From Pleurotus ostreatus/Saccharomyces cerevisiae fusant (lineage: Eukaryota > Opisthokonta), in the NCBI GenBank assembly GCA_024196135.1, contig JAMQCK010000252.1, forward strand, positions 1 to 33,719: 33,719 bases of DNA, given 5' to 3'. The stretch's first letter is position 1, and the number at the start of each line of letters is the position of its first letter. Below are positions 19,513 through 28,589 of this stretch, one piece after another. The notes below the pieces were generated by a model. It made no database searches. It saw nothing but the letters and a program-made list of their open reading frames with translations, and had not been told where the DNA came from. The position numbers were made by a program, and so were the translations under genes.

Positions 19513-20335
19513 ATCGTCTTCCTGGTTTTCGACATCCGCTCACGAGCCTAGAGGCGGCGTCCGCCCTCATGGTGAGCTTTGCGTCTTGCATTCTCGAACC
19601 GTCCCTGACGCGTCGCCTAGCTCCCCCTTGCTATGTCTTCAACGGTCCCTCATACTTTCCCAGTTCTCTTGATACGTCTTCGACGACGGTCCACGATCCC
19701 TCATCCCATCTATCTGTCTGCCTGGTGCACAGTTATCCTTATCCTCTTCGTCTTCATACCTGTTCATACCTGGGCTTCGACTCCGTGACTGTGTATATAT
19801 GTATCAGTACTGCTACGTATCTTGGGTGGTGTGGTCTCGACAGCGTGCTATGTATCGCTAGGCTACTCGTGATGTATCTTCGAGGAATTTGACGACTGCA
19901 ACTGCTTCTGCTCCGATATTTCTGAGTAAGCCGCGTGAGGCCAAGCTCCTCTTGTTCTCTGGCTCCGCCGAAATCCTTGCACGGTGGGCAACAAGAGGTA
20001 TGTCTCAGACGTCGCAGGCCTCAGGATCTGCTAGCATTCACGTTGATGGTCGAGCTCAAGCGCTGACGCTGATGGCTCGCAACCTCAACGAAATTGAGCC
20101 GGACAAAGGTGCACACATGTCAGCAGTAGATACACGGTACGCAGCCGTACTGAAGGCACGATAACAAAGTATAGAACAAAGGAGGACACTTATTGCTCAC
20201 TAATACTGGGAGATGGAAGGGGACGAAGGAAGGGAGAGCCGGACGCAGGGACGCGTGCGAATGACCTTCCCGATTTGGCGGACAACGCGTGCGAACAGCC
20301 ACCGCTGGCATCAGAGCCAGCCGGTGGTGCCGCTT
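19513..20335. other. intergenic region between P9 and the R2 promoter, nothing recognised
   Basis: About 800 bp, pyrimidine-rich at first. No gene or CaaX-ending frame is supported. Confidence 0.4.
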
Positions 20336-20412
20336 CATTGTTCTCCGTCACTGTCGTCGCGTAGGCATTGTCTGCCATCTCCGCGTGTCGCCTTTGTTAC
20401 TTCTTATATAAG
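20336..20412 (+). promoter_or_regulatory. R2 promoter: CATTGTTC, CATTGTC, CCTTTGTT and TATATAAG
   Basis: CATTGTTC at 20336-20343, CATTGTC at 20366-20372 and CCTTTGTT at 20391-20398 (reverse of AACAAAGG) lie directly before TTATATAAG at 20404-20412, 136 bp upstream of the R2 ATG. The set parallels the R1 promoter. Confidence 0.6.
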
Positions 20413-20547
20413 ATATGCCGTCCGTCCCAGCCCAGTCTGATACTTCCCGTCCTCCCGCCTTTCAGTCGCGTCTCCCTGACCGACCCTCACGAACCGCACG
20501 CCCAGCATTGACGACGCATCCCCATTACTTCGCGACTAACGATAGCC

Positions 20548-22857
20548 ATGCACGCTGAGCTCCCTCTCGCCTCCTTTATCTGCGCCCTCCTCGTCATTGT
20601 GCCCCTCCCGTGGCACTGGCGCGCGGGGACCATCCCCACCATTTCGATCATCCTCTGGCTGTTCGTCGTCAACATCATCAACGGCGTGAACACCATTGTC
20701 TGGGCGGACAACGTTATAAAGCGCATTCCCGTCTGGTGCGACATTGGTGCGTACTTCCCTTTGTCTTTCGTGAAAGGCGCGCTGACACCCGTGGCAGTCA
20801 CCAAGGTCATCATTGGCGGCAACCTCGCGCTTCCCTCGTCCCTCCTCCGCCTTTGTGTGCATCTCGAGCGCATCTCGTCTGTACGCGCCGTCGGCGAGAC
20901 GCTCGAGCAGAAGCGCTGGCGGCAGGGACTCGACTGGCTCTTCTGCCTTGGGCTCCCCGTCATATACATGGCTCTCCGTGCGTCCGCCTTTCATACTTCC
21001 CGAGTGCCACCCAACTGACATTTCTCCCAGACGTCGTCGTCCAAGGTCACCGCTTCGACATCATCGAGAACTTTGGCTGCAACCCCACCACATACTCCTC
21101 ACTCGCCGCCATCTTCATCATCTACCTCCCGCCACTCATCTGCGCCTTCGGGTCCTGCGTGCTCTCCGGTATGTTCCCTCCTTCCTTCATATCATCCCCT
21201 ACCTCAGACTGACCCATGCTCTAGCCATGGCCTTCCGCAACTTCTACATCCGGCGGCTCACCTTCGCGCGCCACCTGCGCAACGCCAGTGCCTCCCTCAC
21301 CCCCTCGCGCTACTTCCGCCTCATGGCGCTCGCCATCGTCCAGATGTTCTGGTGCATCGCCATCACCATCGCCAAGACCGTCTTCTCCGTCCGCTCCGGC
21401 CTGCGCCCGTACAAGTCCTGGGCCTTCGTGCACTCGAACTGGACCGCGGTCGGCCAGTTCCCCGCGATCCTGATCCCGCATTACACCTTGGTGCAGACGT
21501 ACCTGCTATGGTGGTCGGTGCCGGTGTCGGCGTTCCTGTTCTTCATCTTCTTCTCGTTCGGGCAGGACGCGATGGCGGAGTACAGGGCGTGCGTGGCGTG
21601 GGTGAGGCGGGTGGTGTTGCGGATGCCGGAGGTGGAGGCGAAGAAGAGGGCGTTCTTGCCGTCGTTGTGCGTGTTTACCTGTGCATTCGTGGGAGTGATG
21701 TACTGATGACCCTTTGCAGCATTAAGCAGGACTTTGGGAGCGACTCCAAGGCGGAGGAGAAGAAGGAGAGCAAGGGTGGCCTGCGTCCGTTCCGCTTGCT
21801 GCCGTCAGGCCTCTCTGGTTGGCGCAAGGCCGACTCGACGGACTGCCTCCTGTCGCCGCCGCCCGCGTACGTGTCCAACGACAAGGAGTCCCTGGGGTCG
21901 CCTGTGTCGGCGAAGGGCGTGTTCCCACCACCCTCGAAGGGCGTCTTCGTGTCCACCACGACCGCCACGACCGATCTTACCTCGAGCGGCTTCACGTCGT
22001 CCGGCTTCGGTTCCACTCAGGGCGTCGAGCTCCCCTCCTCGCCGTCGTCGTCGTTCTCGGGGCCGTCGACACCGACTGCTCCTTCATATTCTGCGCCGTC
22101 GACGCCGCACTCGTCGAAGTATCCCTCGATGCCGCCCGCGCTCGACGCGGTCCCGCCCGTCCCCCAGATCACAACCCGGCCGCCGACGCCTGCGTTCGTG
22201 ACCCCGGCGGCGCGCTCGTCGAGTTTGCCGCCCGCTGCGCGCGAGCTGAGGTTGGCGCCCTCTGAGCGGAGTCTGGCGCCGTCGTCGCAGGCTGTGGATG
22301 CGTCGTTCCATAGTCTGGCGTCGTCACCCTCCGCACAGGACCTGCACACTGCACATTCCACTCAGGACCTCGCGCCGTCATCACACAGCCTCCGCCCAGC
22401 CCCCTCCTCCCAGAGTCTCGCGCCCTCGACGCACAGTCTCGCTACCTCGCTCTCGACGCGCTCCGCGCGGGACGTGATCTTCATCTACGATGCGTATGGG
22501 GATGATGAGAGCCGGCCGGCGTCGAGGGAGGCGGACGTGCCGACTGATGCGGGTGGGGACGATGAAGACGATGTCGAAGAGGGCGACGTGACCTCCGCGT
22601 CGAGCAGCGGTGCTGCCCATCGCAGCGCTGGACCTTCCACCGCCGACCACTACGCCTTCCGGGGATCCGTGCGCGCTTACGAGCTGCCGCCGTTCTCCGA
22701 CTTGGCGCCCTCTCGTGCCTCGATGTCGAGCGCCTACCCAGCGTCCGATGCCTCGGCGTCCGATACTGTCCCGCCGCGCCGCGGCCGCCGCGCGCACACG
22801 CCGCTGCCGCCGCTGTTCACGGGCGTGAGCGTGAGGAGGGAGGAGGATATGGTATGA
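20548..22857 (+). CDS. STE3-type lipopeptide pheromone receptor R2 (class D GPCR)
   Basis: Exons 20548-20746, 20798-20977, 21031-21168, 21225-21666 and 21720-22857 give 698 residues; introns are 51, 53, 56 and 53 nt, GT...AG. The seven hydrophobic segments align residue for residue with R1 through position 290, with PLPWHWRAG, CDIVTKV and VVVQGHRFDIIENFGC as landmarks. The first three exons have the same lengths as in R1 (199, 180, 138); the fourth intron, inside the FLPSF motif, is absent from R1. The cytoplasmic tail is about 400 residues, unusually long for the family. It is Ser/Pro/Thr-rich, with degenerate [AS]PSSxSL repeats at about residues 489-571 and an acidic patch (DDEDDVEEGD). Family role: plasma-membrane receptor for pheromones from other mating types, signalling through a G protein. 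Confidence 0.93.
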
Positions 22858-24043
22858 GGGCCTTTCACCGCTACTTGAATCCCTTTGGTCCTTCTGTGCC
22901 TCCTCCCTTCCCGTCCCTCCTCCCATGACCTGCATAGAACTTTCCATCCATGTTTGTCCACCACCCAACACTACCATCACCCGACACCACCGTCGACCGC
23001 ATATGCTTCCCCATCTCACATGCCTGCCTGCCTTCCTTCTCCGCCACCGCTGGTATGGGGCGCGTTGTATAACTAGTACTTTAGATATGGTTTCTCCTTG
23101 CATCTTCATCCGGGTTTTCCCTCGACGCTTGCCTGTGATACGCACGGCTCGCACTCTTACACGCACGGCTCGCACTCTGATACGCACGACTCGCACGACT
23201 CGACTCCTCTCTACACGACTCTTTCCGACGTGTACTTCTGCGTCCCATGGACGCGACATACTTGCACGATGTAGCTTATGTCCTTTCCACGCCTCTGCGT
23301 ACGAACTCTGCCTTCCACACTCCACGCATTCCTTGCCTCTTCGCTGGGTATTTATCCTCTTCGGTTTCGAGTATATAGCTTCATGATAGAAAAACAATAC
23401 AGAGGCTTTTCCGTGCAGTTTTGTGGTGGTTTGCTTAATCCGAAGCCCTTTATTACTTGCGCTCGATGAAAGGAATCTGTCAAGTCGAGATTGAGGGTGG
23501 CGAGTCAGACACAATATGAAGCGCCGATTGAGGGGAACATGGTGGTATGGGGATATGTTGTGACCAGTCGGGGAACGAACGGATCCAAGGTACCCGAACA
23601 CCGTGCGTGCTACCGGAATGAAGCTGAATACGCCAGGACAATGCTAGCAATGGGATTCGAAGCCTCATGTCGCATGAGTGTCTTCATCTCCGCGTTTTGA
23701 GGACAAAGGAGGCTCATTTTCGTAGACATGGAAGATGTATGTATTCACTTCTGCGCAGATGGATGCCCCAATTCTTGTCGGGCGTCCCACGTAGCCCGGG
23801 TATTGAGGGGCGCTCTGCGGCCAGTCCTGTGGCTGTGGGTATATCTTGGGTGCGCTTGCATTGTTGTGTAGCATAGCTGAGTTGATGTTCATAGCGTAGC
23901 TACTTGAGACCTTCCTATAGAATGGCTATCCAAGAAAGTTTATGGGCGAATGGGTTGGAATGAGAACGGCGGAAGCAGAGCGGTAGCATAACTTGAAGAG
24001 CCGTCGTTGATTCCGGACAAGTTCCGACCGGAAACTGCCGGTG
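22858..24043. other. R2 3' flank and intergenic stretch
   Basis: About 1.2 kb. At 23140-23210 ACGCACGGCTCGCACTC-like units are repeated. A 75-codon minus frame at 23665-23892 is Pro/Gln-rich but unsupported by any signal. No other gene is seen. Confidence 0.4.
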
Positions 24044-24110
24044 CATTGTCCTTTGTTTTTCCCACGCGCGTTCCAAACACGTGCATCTTGGCCCCGATCG
24101 CCTATTGTTC
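24044..24110 (+). promoter_or_regulatory. CATTGTCCTTTGT and TATTGTTC upstream of P10
   Basis: CATTGTCCTTTGTTT at 24044-24058 joins both element types (CATTGT and CCTTTGT) in one stretch, and TATTGTTC follows at 24103-24110, 42 bp before the candidate P10 ATG. No TATA box is evident. Confidence 0.4.
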
Positions 24111-24151
24111 GTCTCGTACAGAGTGCCTGCGCGCCATTGCCGGCTAGCGAT

Positions 24152-24293
24152 ATGGCCAATGACCCAGACATTCTCAAGCGACTACAAGAGAGCGCGGCTG
24201 CAGGCCTTGTCAACCGAGACAAGTCAAGTCATCGACGACGCTACGAGGGCTGAAGACGGCGTGGGCGTCTGCGTCGTGCGCGCTGGCTGGTGA
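24152..24293 (+). pseudogene. probable broken pheromone precursor P10
   Basis: The frame from ATG 24152 begins MANDPDILKRLQESAAAG, which matches the acidic-leucine element of intact precursors (P9 DEDALLQQLLESCAS; P4 VEDAVLQRLLDCAD). It stops at 24251-24253 without a CaaX box. In another forward frame the following DNA reads DDATRAEDGVGVCVVRAGW and then stop, close to the CVVA ends of the family but with the box interrupted. This looks like a precursor broken by an indel, with a damaged C-terminus. HMG-type motifs lie upstream. A sequencing error, an unusual splice or chance similarity are alternatives. Confidence 0.45.
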
Positions 24294-24322
24294 GAGACCC
24301 CGCCTCGCGGCCGTGCTCAGAC

Positions 24323-24438
24323 CATTGTTCCAATAATAGGGGGCCCCCTTCCCTCTTCAGAAACTCTCAGGCTAGCCATCAGGCAGCCGCCCGCCCATTG
24401 TTTAGTCATAGTGAGCAGCTCGGCAGGTGGTATATAAG
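24323..24438 (+). promoter_or_regulatory. promoter of pheromone gene P11
   Basis: CATTGTTC at 24323-24330, CATTGTTT at 24396-24403 and TATATAAG at 24431-24438, 288 bp before the P11 ATG. Confidence 0.55.
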
Positions 24439-24725
24439 ATCGCCTGGGATGCGGTCAGTGTTCCCCCTCGACATTCCTCTTTTGCACGCCCTTCAGCGTA
24501 GCCGACGTAGCCGACGAACATAGTCATCCAGCCTTAGTGCTCTCGTACTTCTACTCGGTGCGTAGTAGTCGGCTCGTCGACAAAGGCTTGACGCTGACCT
24601 CGTCCTTCCCCAGCCCGCACAAGCGCTCCCAGCGAAGCAGCTCCCCTCGAGTACCACCAGCGCAATCCATACCCGCGCTTCAGCGTTGAAACCCACAACC
24701 CCTCACGCCCATCACCCGCACCGCA

Positions 24726-24947
24726 ATGGACGCCTTCACCGCCATGTTCCCCGAGCTCTTCCCTGTCGAGGAAGGCCCGGAAGACATCGTCTTGAGCTCC
24801 TCTACCGACGCCTCAAGCATATCTACCACCCATACTTCCTCACCCGGTGACACCTTCGCCGACGCGGACATCCTCGCCATCCTCACCGACACGGAGCACT
24901 ACCGCGGCGGCAACACAACTGCCCACGGGTGGTGTGTTGTCGCGTAG
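24726..24947 (+). CDS. lipopeptide mating pheromone precursor P11 (CVVA, GWC family)
   Basis: A 73-residue precursor, start MDAFTAMFPELFPVEEG. A Ser/Thr-rich middle is followed by the element DADILAILTDTEH and the end YRGGNTTAHGWCVVA. CVVA is the CaaX box. E-H is a classical processing site and would leave YRGGNTTAHGWC, 12 residues. P12 has the same layout (E-H, then a peptide ending TTARGWC). TATATAAG lies 288 bp upstream, and a probable 55-nt 3' UTR intron starts at 25025. It faces P12 across 2.9 kb of repeat-rich DNA. Confidence 0.92.
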   Translation: MDAFTAMFPELFPVEEGPEDIVLSSSTDASSISTTHTSSPGDTFADADILAILTDTEHYRGGNTTAHGWCVVA

Positions 24948-25024
24948 GCGGGGGATGCTTGTAGGAGGCGCCGGATGTGCATATCCCATCCGGCGCCTCC
25001 TTCACGTAGGGTCGTCGATGATCG

Positions 25025-25079
25025 GTACGTCTCGATGTCCTGCACTCGATCGACGTGAATACTGACGACTTGTTTGTAG
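25025..25079 (+). other. 3' UTR intron of P11
   Basis: GTACGT donor, ACTGACGACTTG branch region and TTTGTAG acceptor; 55 nt, starting 77 nt after the stop codon. Confidence 0.5.
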
Positions 25080-25423
25080 ACGCCCTACCTCCCTTCACGA
25101 TACCTCAGCGTACCGCATCTCTCCACACCCCCGACAGTCGCCTATCCTCGGTCCTCTTCTCTATCCACATCAGTCTCCGGGCTGGTCGTCTCTATCGTGC
25201 TTAGCATGGCAGTGCGCCGGTGTCGGCTTCCGCCGCATGCCCGTGCGGACGACCGCCCACCGCACGCCCTTTTCTCGACTCCACATCATCTCAACCTTCG
25301 ACCTTCCTTGTGCATATTACCCCTAGGGGCCCTCGTCTATCACTACACGGTTCTCTCGCCGTCGCTACACGGTCTCCTCCACCTTCCGGCTAGCGCTTCC
25401 TGCGAGCTGCACCTCGCATGCGC

Positions 25424-25510
25424 GGTCGAGCTTTCTAGCTCCCGCTCCTCCCGGTCGAGCTTTCTAGCTCCCGCTCCTCCCGGTCGAGCTTGCAAGCTCT
25501 GCTCCTCGCG
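25424..25510 (+). repeat. tandem repeat, 29-bp unit, three copies
   Basis: GGTCGAGCTTTCTAGCTCCC-type units start at 25424, 25453 and 25482, the first two nearly exact; a degenerate fourth follows at about 25508. The unit contains the palindrome-like AGCTTTCTAGCT. Confidence 0.75.
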
Positions 25511-25552
25511 GCCGAGCTTTCGAGCTCCCGCCGAGCTTAACGCCCGCCGAGG

Positions 25553-25613
25553 TCGACGCCCTCGGGCCGCGCTCGCTATCGACGCCCTCGGGCCGCGCTC
25601 GCTGTCGACGCCC
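25553..25613 (+). repeat. tandem repeat, 26-bp unit, two to three copies
   Basis: TCGACGCCCTCGGGCCGCGC units start at 25553 and 25579, with a partial third at 25605. Confidence 0.75.
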
Positions 25614-25761
25614 ACCTCACCAGTGCACTCTGTCCTTACCCGTCCATCGCCCTGCGCGGCTGTACCCCTACCCTTCACGACGTCCCATGACCTTGTACTT
25701 TTACTATCTCCTGCTCCTTTCTGTCTCTTCTCTCGCCTCCTTTCTCTCCAGCTACACGACA

Positions 25762-25868
25762 GGTCTATCGGCCTTGTCTAAGGGTCTATCGACCTTGTCT
25801 CACGGTCTATCGACCTTGTCTCCCGGGTCTATCGACCTCGTCTAAGGGTCCATCGACCTTGCCTCTGT
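25762..25868 (+). repeat. tandem repeat, 21-22-bp unit, five copies
   Basis: GGTCTATCGACCTTGTCT units start at 25762, 25783, 25804, 25826 and 25847. Confidence 0.8.
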
Positions 25869-25997
25869 TCATCCCTGCTCCCAGCCTTCTCTACACGACT
25901 TCTCCACGATCCCATAAATACCCCGCGCTCTCGTGCTTGCTTGCCCACTGTACTTCTAGCCCGCGCCCGGTTGTTTATGCGATATTTATGATACTGG

Positions 25998-26150
25998 TTT
26001 CTTCTACTCATACGTCCATGGTCTCTTCTACTCATACGTACATGGTCTCTTCTACTCTTACGTGCCGGTCTCTTCTACTCATACGTACTGTCTCAAGGTC
26101 TACGTACTGTGTCGCGGTCTACGTACTGTCTTACGGTCTACCTACGAATT
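25998..26150 (+). repeat. two adjoining tandem arrays (TCTTCTACTCATACGT and GGTCTACGTACTGT)
   Basis: Four TCTTCTACTCATACGT units are followed by three to four GGTCTACGTACTGT units. The shared TACGTAC core suggests one array grew from the other. Confidence 0.75.
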
Positions 26151-26287
26151 CTCGCTGGTCGAGGACCTCCGGAATGACAGCATGTTGTTCTTCGTAATAG
26201 GGTGCGAGTGTCGGAGCGTGTGCAAGGTTCGATGCCTGCTGAGCGAGGCGACCATGGCGAGAGGCGCACATGTTCAGTTGAGCGTGT

Positions 26288-26395
26288 GGCGTACTTGTGA
26301 AGCTGAACGAGGCGTACTTGTGAAACTAAGCATGGCGTTCGCGTCAAATCAAGCAAGGCGCACGCATCAAACTAAGCAAGACGTTCGTGTCCGGT
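26288..26395 (+). repeat. tandem repeat, 23-bp unit, five copies
   Basis: Units beginning GGCGTACTTGTGAA / GGCGTTCGCGTCAA start at 26288, 26311, 26334, 26357 and 26380, at exact 23-bp spacing but with diverged sequence. Confidence 0.75.
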
Positions 26396-27809
26396 CTCGC
26401 CGGTACGGTAGAGCGCGTTGTTTCTTGAATATGGGTGGTATAGAATATGGGTGGTATACTTGGAGTATACCTCAGCTCGTGCATGGATATCATCGTGGTC
26501 AAAGACCGATTCTCTATCATCACTTTCTCGATGTCAGAGCCCAGCCCAACCTCGAGCACCCAAGTCGGAATTATCATTTCCTTCGAACGCATGAGCATAG
26601 ACGACAGTATTCCCATTTCCATCTCGATTTTCGCGAATATATACCAGCAACCCTAGCGACCTAAAGACAGCGACCCGGCATAGATATAGTACACAGCAAG
26701 AAAGCAGGGGAAGGTGCGCGGCTTAAAGCGCGGCATAAGTAGGCGTGCGTAGTTGCGCAGCACATATGGGTGCGCGCGACAGCACGGCATAAGTAGGAAA
26801 ACACGACTAGGCGCTTAAAGCTGCCATCGACGAGGGTGTCTATAGACACGGCATAGATATGGTACATAGCAAGAGGACGAGCGCGGCAAAGATAGGTGTG
26901 CGCGTGTAGCGGCATAGATAGGTGGGGGGCATGAGAAGGCGCTTGAAGCTGCCGTGGATAGAAGGTGAGGTCGGTAGAGTGATGGACGCGACCGGCGGGT
27001 TTGACGATAGGCGATCGGCGGGATTGAGGGTACGGACGGATGGTCGCAGGTTGGTGGTACGCAGGACGGATGGTACGCATGACGGTGATCGCAAGACGAG
27101 ATAACGCATCGCACGGACGATTGCGCGCGATAGATAGGCGGTGGTGGTGGTACAGAGGCGCCTGGAGAGACTTAGTAGGTGCAAGAGAGGTAAACAAGAG
27201 GAAGGACGTACAATCGCCTGACACGATGCCCGGTCGAGGTGGTGAAGGAGTGTGGGGGGGGAGGGGCGGGCGCCGGCAGTGGTGAGTGCGCGGCAGTGGT
27301 GGGCGCCGGCAGTGGTGGGTGCACGGCGATATGTGCGTTGGCGTGGTGGTACATTTGGTTTCGTTTGGTGGTGAGGCCGTTATGGCGATAAAGACTTGGC
27401 GATAGATAGCAGCGATGGCAGCGAGCGACGCAGCCAGGCAATCACAATGGTAGCGAATGACGAGGGCTGGCGCGCGCTGCCAGCGGGTAGTGTACACTTT
27501 GGTTTGTTTGGTTGTTGATCATGTTGGTGTCGGGATGCGATGGCGATGGCGGATGGTGAGGTCGGTGGTGGTGGTGAGGTTGAGGCGACTACGGCGATGG
27601 CGAGGGCGAAGGGGCGAGGGACATGTACCATGTACCAGCGATGGACAGCGCGGCACACAAATCCAGTCACCAGGCGCGCGATGGGGAGGGTGGTCTGTGC
27701 GCGATGGGCCGCACAATTTTCCACCCTCGTGGTGCACCGGCGATGGACGATCCCCTTCCCGCGCGGTACATCCCCCTCCTGTACCGTCGATCCACCATCC
27801 ACCATCCAC

Positions 27810-28106
27810 CTAAGCAACAACGCACCACCCTCGCGCGGTCGTCTCCTCCCCCTCCTCGGTATGCTCCGCGCACACGAGCAGCGCGAGGACGGCGTCGTCC
27901 GTGAGAGTCGCGGCGGCGAGCTGCGCATGGAGGCAGGCGTCGCCGCGGGCCGAGGGGGAGGCGTACATGTGTGCCGAGGATGCATAACCGCGGGCGGAGG
28001 GGGACGCGCCATCATAGGAAGGACCGGCTGCGATGAGGACGCCGTCTGCGATGAGGGCGCCGTCGGTGCTGAGCATGCTGCCGGGGATGAGGGCAGGGGG
28101 AGCCAT
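27810..28106 (-). CDS. lipopeptide mating pheromone precursor P12 (CVVA, GWC family)
   Basis: A 98-residue precursor, the longest in the window. The pro-region holds two internal repeats: GALIADG/GVLIAAG and SPSARGYA/SPSARGDA. These are followed by the acidic-leucine element TDDAVLALLVCAEH and the end TEEGEETTARGWCVVA. CVVA is the CaaX box, and E-H would release a peptide of 13 residues ending TTARGWC, clearly related to P11. An internal Met at residue 11 is an alternative start. On the minus strand GATATAAAAT (28441-28450) lies about 340 bp upstream with ATTGTT at 28468-28473. It faces P11. Confidence 0.9.
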   Translation of the reverse strand: MAPPALIPGSMLSTDGALIADGVLIAAGPSYDGASPSARGYASSAHMYASPSARGDACLHAQLAAATLTDDAVLALLVCAEHTEEGEETTARGWCVVA

Positions 28107-28246
28107 TGCGGGTGGGTGGTGGGTGGATCTGCGGGATAGTCAGCATCGGGGACGGAAACCCTACGATGGAGAAGATCGAACTCACAGATAGAGTTGGAAG
28201 CGCGAATAGGTTAGACGAAAGATTGCCCAACTAGATGAGCAAGGCA

Positions 28247-28411
28247 CTGCGGGTGCGAGGGGACAGAGTCACTGAGCAGCCGGTGATGAGCGATGCGAGT
28301 GCGAGGGGACGATAGCAGTGCAGATGCAAGGAGACGATAGCACTGCGGGTGCAAGGGGACGATAGCTCTGCGGGTGCAAGAGCACTGAGCAGCTGGGTGA
28401 TGGGCGGTGCG
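28247..28411 (+). repeat. tandem repeat, 25-bp unit, four copies plus flanking partials
   Basis: GCGGGTGCAAGGGGACGATA-type units start at 28295, 28320, 28345 and 28370 at exact 25-bp spacing; related partial copies flank them at 28247 and 28385-28411. The array lies between the P12 ATG and its TATA box. Confidence 0.75.
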
Positions 28412-28440
28412 AAGAGAAAATCTCAAGTCGCGCACGCGCG

Positions 28441-28473
28441 ATTTTATATCCCGCCCGCACCGTGCGAATTGTT
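28441..28473 (-). promoter_or_regulatory. P12 promoter TATA box and ATTGTT
   Basis: GATATAAAAT on the minus strand at 28441-28450 and ATTGTT on the plus strand at 28468-28473, 335-370 bp upstream of the P12 ATG. Confidence 0.45.
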
Positions 28474-28516
28474 TTCCACTCTGGAAAAAACAGGTCCGTC
28501 ATTGCCCCTTGTCATC

Positions 28517-28589
28517 GCCCTCAAGTCCCCACCCTCAAGTCCTAGTCCCCGCCCTCAAGTCCCCGCCCTCAAGTCCCCACCCTCAAGTC
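28517..28589 (+). repeat. CCCTCAAGTCC short tandem repeat
   Basis: Five CCCTCAAGTC copies lie at 14-19-bp spacing, separated by CCCG or CCCA. Confidence 0.7.

Larger units (their letters stand above)
25080..27809. other. minisatellite-rich region between P11 and P12
   Basis: About 2.7 kb holding at least five unrelated tandem arrays (listed separately) and, at 27240-27330, repeated GCCGGCAGTGGTG units. No gene is supported; the long open frames here are products of the repeats. Confidence 0.45.

Noticed and set aside
20120..20338. Minus frame ending PCIYC, formally a C-x-x-x ending
   Set aside because: Tyr at the a2 position, no processing site, no precursor-like pro-region and no promoter; a chance C-terminus.
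20190..20378. 62-codon minus frame starting MADNAYATTVTENNE just before R2
   Set aside because: Its ATG lies only about 26 bp from the palindromic TATA element, it has no CaaX end, and the DNA is better explained as the R2 promoter.
23665..23892. 75-codon Pro/Gln-rich minus frame right of R2
   Set aside because: No promoter, no family resemblance and only moderate codon bias; not enough to call a gene.
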